Part shown: one piece after another, positions 35,007 through 43,903 of the stretch
Layout of the letters: each line of letters begins with the position of its first letter
Numbering within the stretch: position 1 is the stretch's first letter
NCBI RefSeq assembly: GCF_014196055.1
Contig: NZ_JACICY010000002.1
Span: 322,553-386,552, forward strand
DNA: 64,000 nt
Direction of reading: 5' to 3'
Origin: Novosphingobium hassiacum
GTDB lineage: Bacteria; Pseudomonadota; Alphaproteobacteria; Sphingomonadales; Sphingomonadaceae
Notes under the pieces: model-generated
The model's input: only the letters and a program-made list of their open reading frames with translations
The model's database searches: none
What the model was told of the DNA's origin: nothing
Program-made: the position numbers and the translations under genes

Positions 35007-35555
35007 TTAGCGCTTCGAGAACTGGAAGCTCTTGCGAGCCTTGGCCTTGCCGTACTTCTTGCGTTCCACGACGCGCGGATCGCGGGTCAGGAAGCCGGCA
35101 GCCTTTACGGCAGCGCGAAGTTCAGGTTCGAACTTCGACAGGGCCTGGGCGATGCCATGCTTTACCGCGCCGGCCTGGCCCGAAAGACCACCACCCTTGA
35201 CGGTGCAGACGATGTCGTACTGCTCTTCGCGACCGGCAACCTGGAACGGCTGGTTGATCACCAGACGCAGGGTCGGACGGGCGAAGTAGACCTGCTGGTC
35301 GCGACCGTTGACGGTGACCTTGCCCGAACCGGGCTTGAGCCACACGCGGGCAACGGCGTCCTTGCGGCGGCCGGTCGCGTACGAACGGCCCTGCGCGTCG
35401 ACTTCGCGGTCGCGGATCGGTGCAGGTGGGCCGGTGCGGATTACCGGAGCTGCAACTTCGCCTTCTTCAGCCGGAGCCGAAGGTGCGACAGGAGCAGCGG
35501 CTGTCAGATCCTTGAGATCTGCCAGGCTCGATACGGTGTTGTCGGTGTCGGCCAT
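35007..35555 (-). CDS. rpsI: 30S ribosomal protein S9
   Basis: This 182-residue S9 has the core [52 protein letters not shown] and the conserved basic C-terminus [24 protein letters not shown], whose last Arg reaches the P-site tRNA. An acidic and Ala-Pro-rich N-terminal extension of about 50 residues is present, as is common in alphaproteobacteria. It starts two bases after the rplM stop codon and is followed by a strong terminator. Confidence 0.97.
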   Translation of the reverse strand: MADTDNTVSSLADLKDLTAAAPVAPSAPAEEGEVAAPVIRTGPPAPIRDREVDAQGRSYATGRRKDAVARVWLKPGSGKVTVNGRDQQVYFARPTLRLVINQPFQVAGREEQYDIVCTVKGGGLSGQAGAVKHGIAQALSKFEPELRAAVKAAGFLTRDPRVVERKKYGKAKARKSFQFSKR

Positions 35556-35557
35556 GA

Positions 35558-36037
35558 TTATGCACCCACCTTGTTCTTGCGGTTCATCGAAGCGACGTCG
35601 AGCGCCACCGGCTGCGTGCCGGCATGCGGATGCTCGGCACCGGCATAAAGGTGAAGGGCGCGCATCTGCGCACGGCCCAGGGGACCACGCGGGATCATGC
35701 GTTCCACAGCCTTTTCAAGCACGCGCTCGGGGAAACGACCGCTGAGGACCTTGTCCGCAGTCACTTCCTTGATGCCGCCGGCATAACCGGTGTGCTTGTA
35801 ATAGATCTTGTTCTTCAGCTTGTTGCCGGTCAGGCGCACCTTGTCGGCGTTGATCACGACAACGTGATCGCCGCAATCGACGTGGGGCGTGTAGCTCGGC
35901 TTGTGCTTGCCGCGCAGACGGTTGGCGATAACGACGGCCAGACGGCCGACCACCAGACCTTCGGCATCGATAAGATGCCAGTTCTTTACCACCTCGGCCG
36001 GTTTGATCGACCGGGTGACCTTGCTCAGTGCCTTCAT
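35558..36037 (-). CDS. rplM: 50S ribosomal protein L13
   Basis: This 159-residue L13 contains [61 protein letters not shown] and [19 protein letters not shown]. It is the first gene of the conserved rplM-rpsI pair. The leader upstream (36038-36187) is about 150 bases long and contains a TTGACT element on the minus strand at 36136-36141 that could be a -35 box, without a matching -10. Ribosomal leader autoregulation is possible but not visible. Confidence 0.97.
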   Translation of the reverse strand: MKALSKVTRSIKPAEVVKNWHLIDAEGLVVGRLAVVIANRLRGKHKPSYTPHVDCGDHVVVINADKVRLTGNKLKNKIYYKHTGYAGGIKEVTADKVLSGRFPERVLEKAVERMIPRGPLGRAQMRALHLYAGAEHPHAGTQPVALDVASMNRKNKVGA

Positions 36038-36187
36038 GGCGCTTCGGTTCCCTGGATTTCAGTACACCGGACACGGCAGGCGATGGCCTGTGCATCACGG
36101 CGAGGAAGCGCGCCTCTGTTGCATATGGCCCCCAGAGTCAAGCAAATGCGGGGCTTTGCAGAGAGGTAAAATAATACCGCCGTGTTT

Positions 36188-37243
36188 TCAGGTGCGCCGC
36201 GAACCCAGCAAATGTGCACTCCACACGGTTACGCCGACGAGTACCGCGCCGATTAGCTGGTGTAGCACTGCGATCCACAGGGTGACGCCACTCCATACGG
36301 TGAAGATGCCGAGCAGGACCTGCGTGCCAAATGCCGAGTGGAGTACAATCGAGGCTTTTCTGTGTGTTCTCCGTAGCTTGCGTGCGACAACGATCAGCAC
36401 TGCGACGACCGCCCATGCCCACCAGCGGTGAATGAAGTGGACGAGGTAGGGGTCTGAGAGCAGCGCGTGGCCCGCGCCGAGTGCCCAGTCTACGCCTTCG
36501 GGATAGAGGCTACCCTGCATCAGCGGCCAGGTGTCCCAGTTGAACCAGCCGCCTCCGGCAGCCGTTCCGGCGCGCAGGCCGGCGACGAGAGCGCCATAAA
36601 AAAGCTGTAATGTCAGCATGATGAGCGCCACCGTGCCAAGCTTCGAAAGGCGCGAGCGGGGCTGTCCCTTGTCTAGCGCGAGGAGGTCGAGGGCAGTCCA
36701 GACGAGGCCACCGAGCGTGAACAGGGCGACGAGCAGGTGCGTGGCAAGGCGGAAGTGGCTGACCTTTATGTCGTTGACGATGCCCGATTTTACCATCCAC
36801 CAGCCGACCGCACCCTGCGCCGCGCCGAGCGCCAGCAGCGCGAGCAGCCGAGGCTTGTAACCCTCTGGAATCGCGCGCTTAATCCAGAAGTAGGCGAGGG
36901 GAATCGCGAACACCATGCCGATCGTCCGAGCGAGCAGGCGATGGACCCACTCCCAGAAGAAGATGAACTTGTACGTTTCCAGCGTCATACCGGCCGGCCC
37001 ATTGACGCGCTGGTACTGCGGGGTGGCGCGATAGGCGTCGAATTCGGCCTGCCATTGCGCGTCGGTGATCGGCGGGATCGTGCCCGTCACGGGCTTCCAT
37101 TCGGTGATCGAAACACCCGATTCGGTGAGCCGGGTAATCCCTCCGACGGCGACGATTGCGAGCACCATGAAAGCGACCAGAAACAGCCAGCGCGCAAGGG
37201 TTTTAGGGCTCGGCACGCGCGAAGAAGTGAGGTTCGTCGACAT
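36188..37243 (-). CDS. ctaA: Heme A synthase, COX15/CtaA type
   Basis: This 351-residue membrane enzyme oxidises heme O to heme A for aa3-type oxidases. It has about eight helices and the heme-ligand regions WEWVHRLLARTIG, HFRLATHLLVALFTLGG, HFIHRWWAWAVV and LHQLIGAVLVG, plus GGITRLTESGVSITEWKPV at the N-terminus, typical of the alphaproteobacterial COX15 type. ATG 37243 places the first helix properly; the in-frame extension to 37453 passes through a G-rich tract and is not protein-like. The upstream region carries a possible G-quadruplex. Confidence 0.94.
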   Translation of the reverse strand: MSTNLTSSRVPSPKTLARWLFLVAFMVLAIVAVGGITRLTESGVSITEWKPVTGTIPPITDAQWQAEFDAYRATPQYQRVNGPAGMTLETYKFIFFWEWVHRLLARTIGMVFAIPLAYFWIKRAIPEGYKPRLLALLALGAAQGAVGWWMVKSGIVNDIKVSHFRLATHLLVALFTLGGLVWTALDLLALDKGQPRSRLSKLGTVALIMLTLQLFYGALVAGLRAGTAAGGGWFNWDTWPLMQGSLYPEGVDWALGAGHALLSDPYLVHFIHRWWAWAVVAVLIVVARKLRRTHRKASIVLHSAFGTQVLLGIFTVWSGVTLWIAVLHQLIGAVLVGVTVWSAHLLGSRRT

Positions 37244-37323
37244 GGCAGAAGCCCCTGCTCCCGGCCCCAGAAAAGCGCAATAGGCATTGTCGGGCAGGCT
37301 GAATCGGAGGGCAAAGTGGTTGT

Positions 37324-37371
37324 GGGGGATTGAGGGTGGGTCGGTGGGGTGTCTGGGGGGTGTAGTGGGGG
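37324..37371 (+). other. G-rich tract able to form G-quadruplexes
   Basis: Six runs of three or more G are separated by loops of one to six bases. The G-rich strand is the plus strand. On the minus strand the tract falls in the leader or promoter region of ctaA. Compared with the surrounding GC-balanced sequence the strand bias is striking. The effect on expression is unknown. Confidence 0.6.
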
Positions 37372-37463
37372 TGCTGTGGTCCCAATCTACCGGTCTGCAG
37401 CGACCTTGCGCGGTGGATCGGCTTCGGTGGTCATGAAATTCGATGACCCGCACTCTTGTCGGA

Positions 37464-37483
37464 TGATACAGTATAACATATAT
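37464..37483 (+). promoter_or_regulatory. Zur-like operator upstream of merC-like gene
   Basis: TGATACAGTATAACATATAT matches 15 of 20 positions of the palindrome TGATATGTTATAACATATCA, which is of the kind bound by the zinc regulator Zur. It is AT-rich in a GC-rich region and ends ten bases before the start codon. Confidence 0.45.
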
Positions 37484-37492
37484 AGCGTCCGG

Positions 37493-37864
37493 ATGAGTGA
37501 TGCCATGCTTGCCTTGCGTGCCCGGCTGGACCGGATCGGAGTGCTCCTTTCAGGGCTGTGCCTGCTACATTGCGTCGCGGGTATCTTCCTTGTCGGGATG
37601 CTCGGCTTGGGCGGGACAGCGTTGCTCGACCCGGACATCCATCGTTGGGGTCTGGCCTTCGCGCTGGTGATCGGCGCGGCCACCATCGGTATCGGCGCGC
37701 TGCGCCATGGACGCTTCCTGCCATTGGCGGTGGGCGGCACCGGGCTGGGGCTCATGGCGGGCGCGGTGGCGGTCGGTCATGGCAATGCCGAAGTCGTGCT
37801 GACCGTGTGCGGCGTGATCCTTGTGGCGACCGCGCACGTCCTCAACATCCGGCAGGCGCACTGA
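37493..37864 (+). CDS. MerC-domain membrane protein
   Basis: This 123-residue protein has four hydrophobic helices and the MerC-family cysteine/histidine motif [13 protein letters not shown] in the first helix. MerC proteins were first found as mercury transporters, but homologues outside mer operons are often associated with zinc homeostasis. The Zur-like sequence directly upstream supports a zinc-related role here (inference). No mer genes are nearby. The ATG at 37493 is chosen because the first helix follows; an in-frame extension to 37349 is unlikely. thiSG follows after 44 bases. Confidence 0.8.
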   Translation: MSDAMLALRARLDRIGVLLSGLCLLHCVAGIFLVGMLGLGGTALLDPDIHRWGLAFALVIGAATIGIGALRHGRFLPLAVGGTGLGLMAGAVAVGHGNAEVVLTVCGVILVATAHVLNIRQAH

Positions 37865-37908
37865 GCGCAACGCTTGCACGCCGCCCTGCCCGCGTTAAAG
37901 CGGGCGGC

Positions 37909-38901
37909 ATGAGCGAGACCCTATCCCTTACCGTCAATGGCGAACCGCGCCGCGCCGCGCCCGGATCGATTGCCGATCTGGTGCGTAGCCTTGAACTCGA
38001 GCCGACCAAGGTTGCGGTCGAGCGCAATGGCGAGATCGTGCCGCGATCGACACTGGCCAATGTCCCGATCGCCGATGGGGACGTTCTGGAAATCGTGCAT
38101 TTCGTCGGCGGAGGACAGAGCGACGTGACAACTGCTGATACATGGACCGTTGCGGGCCGCACTTTCACGTCGCGGCTGATCGTGGGCACCGGCAAGTACA
38201 AGGACTTCGAGCAGAACGCCGCTGCCGTGGCGGCCTCGGGCGCGGAGATCGTGACCGTGGCGGTGCGGCGTGTGAATGTGTCGGACCCCAAGGCACCGAT
38301 GCTGACCGACTTCATCGATCCCAAGAAGATCACCTACCTGCCCAACACCGCAGGCTGCTTTACCGCCGAAGATGCGATCCGCACCTTGCGGCTGGCGCGC
38401 GAGGCGGGCGGCTGGGATCTGGTGAAGCTGGAAGTCTTGGGCGAGGCGCGCACGCTGTACCCCAACATGATCGAGACGATCCGCGCGACCGAAGTGCTGG
38501 CCAAGGAAGGCTTTTTGCCGATGGTCTACTGCACCGACGATCCGATCGCGGCCAATCAACTGGAAGATGCAGGCGCGGTGGCGGTCATGCCGCTGGGCGC
38601 GCCGATCGGATCAGGCCTCGGCATCCAGAACCGCGTGACCATTCGCCTGATCGTGGAGGGTGCCAAGGTGCCGGTGCTGGTCGATGCGGGCGTGGGCACT
38701 GCATCTGATGCTGCGGTGGCGATGGAGCTCGGCTGTGATGGGGTGCTGATGAACACTGCGATTGCCGAAGCGAAGGACCCGCTGCGCATGGCGCGGGCGA
38801 TGAAGCTGGCGGTCGAGGCCGGGCGCGATGCCTATCTTTCAGGGCGCATGGGCACGCGCAAGTATGCCGATCCTTCGAGCCCGCTGGCGGGATTGATCTG
38901 A
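37909..38901 (+). CDS. thiSG: ThiS-ThiG fusion: sulfur carrier and thiazole synthase
   Basis: This 330-residue fusion has ThiS as residues 1 to about 69, a ubiquitin-fold sulfur carrier ending in the Gly-Gly tail HFVGGG. The remainder is thiazole synthase ThiG, with [14 protein letters not shown] (Schiff-base lysine region), [32 protein letters not shown] and GIGTASDA-like [16 protein letters not shown]. Together they make the thiazole phosphate of thiamine. In separate proteins the ThiS C-terminal glycine becomes a thiocarboxylate. Here that glycine is followed directly by a linker and ThiG, so cleavage or another mechanism would be needed. No TPP riboswitch is seen in the 44-base gap upstream. 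Confidence 0.93.
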   Translation: MSETLSLTVNGEPRRAAPGSIADLVRSLELEPTKVAVERNGEIVPRSTLANVPIADGDVLEIVHFVGGGQSDVTTADTWTVAGRTFTSRLIVGTGKYKDFEQNAAAVAASGAEIVTVAVRRVNVSDPKAPMLTDFIDPKKITYLPNTAGCFTAEDAIRTLRLAREAGGWDLVKLEVLGEARTLYPNMIETIRATEVLAKEGFLPMVYCTDDPIAANQLEDAGAVAVMPLGAPIGSGLGIQNRVTIRLIVEGAKVPVLVDAGVGTASDAAVAMELGCDGVLMNTAIAEAKDPLRMARAMKLAVEAGRDAYLSGRMGTRKYADPSSPLAGLI

Positions 38902-38924
38902 GGCTGGAAGATGCCCACCCCCGG

Positions 38925-39031
38925 CCCCTCCCGCGTGCGGGAGGGGGGAAGACGGGGGTTGTTCCAGACCCTCCCGCGTGCGGGAGGGAGGAAGTCGGGG
39001 GTGGCTCTAGACCCTCCCGGGTGCGGGAGGG
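38925..39031. repeat. Three tandem GC-rich hairpins
   Basis: CCCTCCCGCGTGCGGGAGGG or a close variant occurs at 38926-38945, 38969-38988 and 39012-39031, with a period of 43 bases. The spacers are partly conserved (GGAAGTC, GGTGGCTCTAGA). The array lies between the converging thiSG and chemoreceptor genes and probably ends both transcripts. Confidence 0.78.
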
Positions 39032-39048
39032 GGAAGTCAGGGGTGGCT

Positions 39049-40458
39049 CTAGAATTCGTCCCAGTCCTGGCCGACGGCGACTGGTGCTCGGGCCGGGAGT
39101 GACGACGTCGCGCGGGTGGGCGCCGGGCGCGATCGGGCTGCACGTGGGGGCGCGGTGCGAATGTCGCGGTTGCGCGTTTCGGCGGGCATGCGGAATGCGC
39201 CGACGTTCTCCGACAGGATGTTCGCCTGTTCGGCAAGGCTGCGCGCGGCGGCGGCGGATTCTTCGACCATCGCGGCATTCTGCTGGGTCATCTGGTCCAT
39301 TTCGGCCACGCTTGCGTTGACATCCCTGAGCTGAGCCACCTGATCTCCGGTCTTTTCCGCAACATCGGTGATAAAGCTGTTGATCTGGCTGATGCGGGTG
39401 GACAGTTCCACAAGCACTTCGCGGGTGCGTTCGACCGTGGTCACGCCTTGCGCCACCGCGCCCGAACTGGCGGTGACCAGCTTCTTGATGTCGCTGGCAG
39501 CATCGGTGCAGCGCTGGGCGAGCGCACGCACTTCGGTGGCGACGACCGCGAAGCCCCGGCCTGCTTCGCCCGCACGTGCAGCTTCGACCCCGGCGTTGAG
39601 CGCGAGCAGGTTGGTCTGGAACGCGATGCCGTCGATCAGGCCGACGATGCGTGAGATTTCATTCGAGGAGCGTTCGATCTCCTGCATCGACGTGGTCGCC
39701 GATGCCGCGATGTCCTGGCCCTCAAAGGCTTTTTCGACGGCGGTCGCGACCGAGCGGTTGGCTTCACTGGCCTGGGCCGCAGTGGTCGCAAGCGCCGAGG
39801 TGACTTCGTTCATCGCCGCAGAAGCGCGTTGCAGGTTTGCGGCCTGGCGTTCGTTGCGCTGGGCAAGATCTGCCGAAGCTGCGTTGATCTCGTCGCTGCC
39901 GCCAAGCACGTTCTGGGCAAGGCCGCTGATGCTCGCCATCGTCGCGGCAATACTGGCGACCCCCTGGTTGTAGTTGACGCGCAGGCTGTCGCAGTCCTCG
40001 GGGAAAGGTTCGACGATCGAGTTGCTGAGGTCGTTCTGGGCAAGACGGCCAAGGGCTTGGTTCATCTGTTCGATGATGATGCGCTGCCCCGCTTCGAGCG
40101 AGATCGCCCTCTCGGTCGTATTACGGAAGCCGTCCATCGCGCGCGTCATGCGACCGACACAATCGCCATTTTCCGTATAGCGGATCGGGCTTTGAATGTC
40201 GCCCTGTGCCATCGCTTCGAGCCGTAGCACGGTATCGACGTAGGGGCGGCAGACACGGTCGCCCGCGATCGCCAGTGCAGCGGCGACGGCGAGGGTCGAT
40301 CCCACCGCGATCAGCGTTACGAGCCAGAACGATTGGGCGGGCGCAAACATCAGCGCCGGTATCGCCAGCACATTGAGGCCGGTGATGGCCGTTAGGCCAA
40401 TCAGAAGAACACGGAACTTCGTGCGGATCGGGGCTTGCGTTTCGAACCAGTGCAACAT
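39049..40458 (-). CDS. Methyl-accepting chemotaxis protein without a periplasmic sensor, with CheR-tether pentapeptide
   Basis: This 469-residue chemoreceptor has two adjacent N-terminal helices separated by only about ten residues (VLLIGLTAITGLNVLAIPAL and WLVTLIAVGSTLAVAAALAI), so there is no periplasmic ligand domain. HAMP-like segments and the signalling domain follow, whose hairpin tip reads GIAFQTNLLALNAGVEAARAG. The C-terminal 55 residues form a Pro/Arg/Ala-rich linker ending in DWDEF. This fits the W-x-x-F pentapeptide that docks the methyltransferase CheR and CheB. No other che genes are in the window. It probably senses a cytoplasmic or membrane-state signal. Confidence 0.9.
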   Translation of the reverse strand: MLHWFETQAPIRTKFRVLLIGLTAITGLNVLAIPALMFAPAQSFWLVTLIAVGSTLAVAAALAIAGDRVCRPYVDTVLRLEAMAQGDIQSPIRYTENGDCVGRMTRAMDGFRNTTERAISLEAGQRIIIEQMNQALGRLAQNDLSNSIVEPFPEDCDSLRVNYNQGVASIAATMASISGLAQNVLGGSDEINAASADLAQRNERQAANLQRASAAMNEVTSALATTAAQASEANRSVATAVEKAFEGQDIAASATTSMQEIERSSNEISRIVGLIDGIAFQTNLLALNAGVEAARAGEAGRGFAVVATEVRALAQRCTDAASDIKKLVTASSGAVAQGVTTVERTREVLVELSTRISQINSFITDVAEKTGDQVAQLRDVNASVAEMDQMTQQNAAMVEESAAAARSLAEQANILSENVGAFRMPAETRNRDIRTAPPRAARSRPAPTRATSSLPARAPVAVGQDWDEF

Positions 40459-40616
40459 GGGTGTACTTCCGCCTTCAACATTTGATCATGACAGCGGTTT
40501 TTAGGGGCAGGGTGTGAACGTCTGCGCAGGGATGACCTACGCATATTTACAGAGGTGCGTCGGCGGGATCGAACCTGACCGGCAACGGTTCATGGCGCAG
40601 GCTTTGCGGAGAATTC

Positions 40617-41234
40617 ATGCCGATAACGACCAATCCTGAATGGCTGCAGCTTGCGGTCTATGCGGTGATCGCGGCGCTGCTGTTGATCGCGCTGTTCAAG
40701 ATTCCCTTTGTCGGTAAGGTCTTGCGTTCGCTGCTGTCGTTCGGCCTGCTCGCATTCTGCCTGTTCCTGCTGTTCCAGCAAGCGCCGTTCGATCCGAACC
40801 TGTCGCGGCTGACCGATCGGCTCGGGCTCGACAGTCAGGAAGTGGTCGGCGACGAATTGCGGATCACGATGGCGCGCGACGGGCATTTCTGGGCCCGGGT
40901 CATGATCAACGGGGTTGAGCGGCGGATGCTCGTCGACAGCGGCGCGACGGTTACCGCGATCTCGACGCAGACAGCAGATGCTGCAGGCGTCGAGCGGTCG
41001 GTGGGCGGCGTACCGGTCATGGTCCGGACCGCCAACGGCACGGTGCCTGCTGAAACCGGACGGATCGAGCGGCTCGACCTCGGCGGGATCGAGGCGCGCA
41101 ACCTGAGCGTTGTCATTTCCCCGGCTCTGGGCAACGTCGATGTGTTGGGAATGAACTTCCTGTCGCGGCTCGCGTCCTGGCGGGTGGAGGGGAAAACCCT
41201 GATCATGGCGCCCGGGAAGGCGAGCACGCAGTGA
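40617..41234 (+). CDS. Membrane-anchored retropepsin-like aspartic protease
   Basis: This 205-residue protein has two N-terminal hydrophobic helices (LQLAVYAVIAALLLIALF and LRSLLSFGLLAFCLFLLF). They are followed by a single retropepsin-like domain with the catalytic LVDSGATVTAIS, a flap region VMVRTANGTVPAETG and VDVLGMNFLSRLASW. Such proteins of the TIGR02281 type are expected to act as dimers, each giving one Asp. Substrates are unknown. ATG 40617 is preceded by GCGGAGAATTC, a good ribosome-binding site. It diverges from the chemoreceptor gene. Confidence 0.88.
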   Translation: MPITTNPEWLQLAVYAVIAALLLIALFKIPFVGKVLRSLLSFGLLAFCLFLLFQQAPFDPNLSRLTDRLGLDSQEVVGDELRITMARDGHFWARVMINGVERRMLVDSGATVTAISTQTADAAGVERSVGGVPVMVRTANGTVPAETGRIERLDLGGIEARNLSVVISPALGNVDVLGMNFLSRLASWRVEGKTLIMAPGKASTQ

Positions 41235-41375
41235 GACTGGCGACGCGCGCGTGCATGCGCTGCTCCTTTTGCGCGGGTTCCAGCCGGTCGTCGCAGTCGT
41301 ATCAAACCGCGTGGGGATAGAAATGCAGGCTTCGACCGTTGTTCTGCCACAGGCAATTCAGACAAGGTATGGGCG

Positions 41376-41630
41376 ATGAGCGAGGACACGCAGCCGACGC
41401 AAGGGATGGGCAAGCCGCAGGACAAGGGCGCGCCCGACGGAACAAATACGCCGCGTAAAGGTGGCGGCGAGAGCGCAGGCGGGGCCTATCCCAACCCCCA
41501 TACCGGCAAGGCGCCGCCGAAGAAGGAATGGCACGGCGGGCAGAGCGAGACCGCCTATCATGGCGGCGGACAGCTGGGCGAGGAAGAGGTGAAGCCGGGT
41601 GGCAATTCCAATTCCGGCTCGAAATCCTGA
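41376..41630 (+). CDS. Small disordered hydrophilic protein
   Basis: This 84-residue protein is rich in Gly, Pro, Lys, Glu and Ser and lacks any hydrophobic core. It contains the segments GGGESAGGAYPNPHTGK and HGGQSETAYHGGGQLGEEEV. From memory, short proteins with this AYPNPHTGK pattern are widespread in sphingomonads, which supports a real gene, but no function is known to me. The composition suggests an intrinsically disordered protein, perhaps expressed in stress or stationary phase. It starts 141 bases after the protease gene. Confidence 0.68.
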   Translation: MSEDTQPTQGMGKPQDKGAPDGTNTPRKGGGESAGGAYPNPHTGKAPPKKEWHGGQSETAYHGGGQLGEEEVKPGGNSNSGSKS

Positions 41631-41812
41631 ACCCCGGCGAGCGATGGCGATTTTCCGGTTTGCCAAGGCCCGTGGCTGGCGTGGGCGGGGTGAGGGTTTG
41701 AGTTTTTTCGCCTATATCTGAGCGAAATCGACCCCGTGATGGCCGTCACGCGTCGGGTTTTTCGATGGGGCCTAATTCTCCTTCTGCCAACAGGGCACAC
41801 AGGAGAAACCCG

Positions 41813-42151
41813 ATGACCACCACCAAGCTGATCGCTCTCGCCATTGCCGCTGTAACCCTTGCATGCGGCGCAGCGCAGGCCGAGGAAATCCCCACGATCA
41901 ACGTCATGATCAAGGGCGCCGACCTGCTCGACCCGGCTGCGGTCAAGACGATCGAACTGCGCATCCGCAAGGCCGCGATCAAGGTTTGCCAGACGCCGCA
42001 GCAGAGCAGCCAAGGCCTGCTGACCTACGACCGCCCCTGCTTCGTCAAGGCACGCGACAATGCGCTGGCTGGATTGAAGACCGAAATCGCGTCGGCGCGG
42101 ACCGCCAAGGGCGAACACACGCTGGTCCTGGCTGCGCCTGCACATCCGTGA
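41813..42151 (+). CDS. UrcA-family exported protein
   Basis: This 112-residue protein has a signal peptide (LIALAIAAVTLACGAAQA), giving a mature part that begins EEIPTINV. The body has the UrcA pattern: a segment DLLDPAAVKTIELRIRKAAIKVC, a second Cys in YDRPCFVKARDNALAGL and an expected disulfide between the two. The family is periplasmic, common in sphingomonads and of unknown function. The ATG at 41813 follows AGGAGAAACCCG, an ideal ribosome-binding site. A strong terminator lies just downstream. Confidence 0.82.
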   Translation: MTTTKLIALAIAAVTLACGAAQAEEIPTINVMIKGADLLDPAAVKTIELRIRKAAIKVCQTPQQSSQGLLTYDRPCFVKARDNALAGLKTEIASARTAKGEHTLVLAAPAHP

Positions 42152-42164
42152 TCGAACCGCAATG

Positions 42165-42203
42165 AAGCAAAGCCCCGCCGAGCGTATCGGCGGGGCTTTG
42201 CTT
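42165..42203. terminator. Strong stem-loop terminator after the UrcA-family gene
   Basis: AAGCAAAGCCCCGCCGA pairs exactly with TCGGCGGGGCTTTGCTT around a GCGTA loop. The perfect 17-base-pair stem, A-rich on the left and T-rich on the right, could work in both directions. Confidence 0.82.
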
Positions 42204-42284
42204 GCTTAATCGGGCGACGTGATCCAGCATCGCGCCAGGGGTTGCATCGAAAAATCCGACATACTTTCGCTGCAGGATGAAGCC

Positions 42285-43898
42285 ATGACATTACTGGCCG
42301 GTTTGCCGGCGATCATCACTGCAGCGCGGGCCGGTGCCATCGGCTATGCCGAGCGCCTGTTCCGCGACGGCGGCTATGACCGGCTCAGCGATGATCCGGC
42401 GGCGCTGGCGGTTCACGCGCGGCTGCTCAAGGATCGCGCGTTGTGCCTGCCGCCCGTGGAGCGCGAGGCCGGATTCGCGCAGGCCGCCGCTGCCTATGCA
42501 CGGGCCGATGCGCTGGGGCCGCAGCTTTATACGCGGCTGAACGTGGCGACGCTGACGCTGCTGGCGGGTGATCGCGCGCGTGCCGCCGTGCTGGCGGGGG
42601 AATTGCTGGCGTGGCTTGGCGGTGCGCAGCCCCTGCATGAAACGCCGTTCCTGATCGCGGCGGCAAAGGCCGAGGCGCACTTGTTGCGCGGTGACGGGCA
42701 AGCTGCGCAAGCGGCATTGGCGCGTGCGATCGCGCAGGCACCGCGTGCGTTCGAGGACCACGCCAGCACGCTGCGACAACTGCGCATGATCTGTGAGGCG
42801 ACCGGCAGCGACGACCGCTGGCTCGACGCATTCAGGCCGCCCGCGGCGATGCACTATGCCGGCCATCTCGGTGTCGGCGCGAAGGCGGACGGCGCGCTGA
42901 TCGAGCGGATCGATGACATGCTGGCGGCTTCGCATGTCGGCTTTGCCTTTGGTGCGTTGGCTGCGGGGGCGGACCTGACGATCGCCGAGCGCGTACTCGA
43001 GAGCGGGGGCGAGCTGCATGTCGTGCTGCCGTTGCGTGAAGATGCGTTCGTGGCGCAATCGGTGCGGCCCTACGGAGCCGACTGGGAGGCACGATTTCTT
43101 GCGTGCCGCGACGCTGCTGCAAGCTGGACCGAAACCGCGCGCGATACCGGCGCCTATGAGCCGCTCGCCAGCCACCTTGCCGCCGACGTCGCGATGGGAT
43201 CGGCGGTGCGCCATAGCCGCAGTTTGGGCAGCGAGGCGATGCAACTGGTGATCGTCGACGATGCGCCGGGGCCGCTCGGAGCCGGCATCCACACTGCGCG
43301 CGATGTCGAGCGCTGGGCCTCGACCGGGCGGGCGACGCAAGTGCTGCGCGCACCGCGAGCGGCGCCGGTGGTGGCATCGGGCGCGCGCACCGCGCTGGAA
43401 GGCCGCGCCGACCGACGGCTGGCGGCGATGCTGCAGATCGAGTTCGCGGGCCTTGCCGATCTGGACGAGGCCGGGCTGGCCGATGCGGTGGCCGATGTGC
43501 TGCTGCCGTTCCGGACCGCGCTGGCGGACCTTGCCGCGAAGCCCGAGGTGGTGCTGCCCTGCGGCAACAGCCGGATCATGGCGTTCACCGATCCCGAAAG
43601 CGCCTATGCCTTTGCCCGCGCGGCGTTGCTGATTCCGACAGGGCAGTTCGGGCTTACGATCGCGGGGCATTACGGCCTGGCGCACTGGCTGAGCGATCCC
43701 GAGGCGCTGATCGGGCGGCCGGTGGACCAGCTCGGCGCGATCGCGGCGGTGGCGTTTCCCGGAACGATCACGGTCAGCGAGGCGTTCGCCTCGGCGCTGT
43801 TTCTGGCGGCAGGCGACGAGGTCTATGCCGAGCCGCTGGGCGAGGTGGGCGAATTGCGCATTCACGCCTTGCGCCGCGTGGCACCGGGGCTGGCGTGA
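42285..43898 (+). CDS. TPR/DUF4071-SLOG-cyclase-like multidomain signalling protein
   Basis: This 537-residue protein has three parts. Residues 1-180 are helical repeats of the TPR/DUF4071 (TRAFs-binding) kind. Residues of about 186-345 look like a SLOG nucleotide-binding domain, with GFAFGALAAGADLTIAE and LHVVLPLREDAF; the protein encoded at 48396 shares this pattern. Residues of about 380-535 resemble a class III nucleotidyl cyclase (AAMLQIEFAGLADLDEAG, then SRIMAFTDPESAYAFARAAL), but the first metal-binding Asp of the usual FADFxG motif is Glu, so the domain may only bind nucleotide. AGGA lies eight bases before the ATG. A CRP-type regulator gene converges on it. Function is inferred as nucleotide sensing. 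Confidence 0.75.
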   Translation: MTLLAGLPAIITAARAGAIGYAERLFRDGGYDRLSDDPAALAVHARLLKDRALCLPPVEREAGFAQAAAAYARADALGPQLYTRLNVATLTLLAGDRARAAVLAGELLAWLGGAQPLHETPFLIAAAKAEAHLLRGDGQAAQAALARAIAQAPRAFEDHASTLRQLRMICEATGSDDRWLDAFRPPAAMHYAGHLGVGAKADGALIERIDDMLAASHVGFAFGALAAGADLTIAERVLESGGELHVVLPLREDAFVAQSVRPYGADWEARFLACRDAAASWTETARDTGAYEPLASHLAADVAMGSAVRHSRSLGSEAMQLVIVDDAPGPLGAGIHTARDVERWASTGRATQVLRAPRAAPVVASGARTALEGRADRRLAAMLQIEFAGLADLDEAGLADAVADVLLPFRTALADLAAKPEVVLPCGNSRIMAFTDPESAYAFARAALLIPTGQFGLTIAGHYGLAHWLSDPEALIGRPVDQLGAIAAVAFPGTITVSEAFASALFLAAGDEVYAEPLGEVGELRIHALRRVAPGLA

Positions 43899-43903
43899 TG
43901 GCT

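Noticed and set aside
37865..37908. TPP riboswitch before thiSG
   Set aside because: The 44-base gap lacks the conserved CTGAGA and ACCTGA-type elements and is too short.
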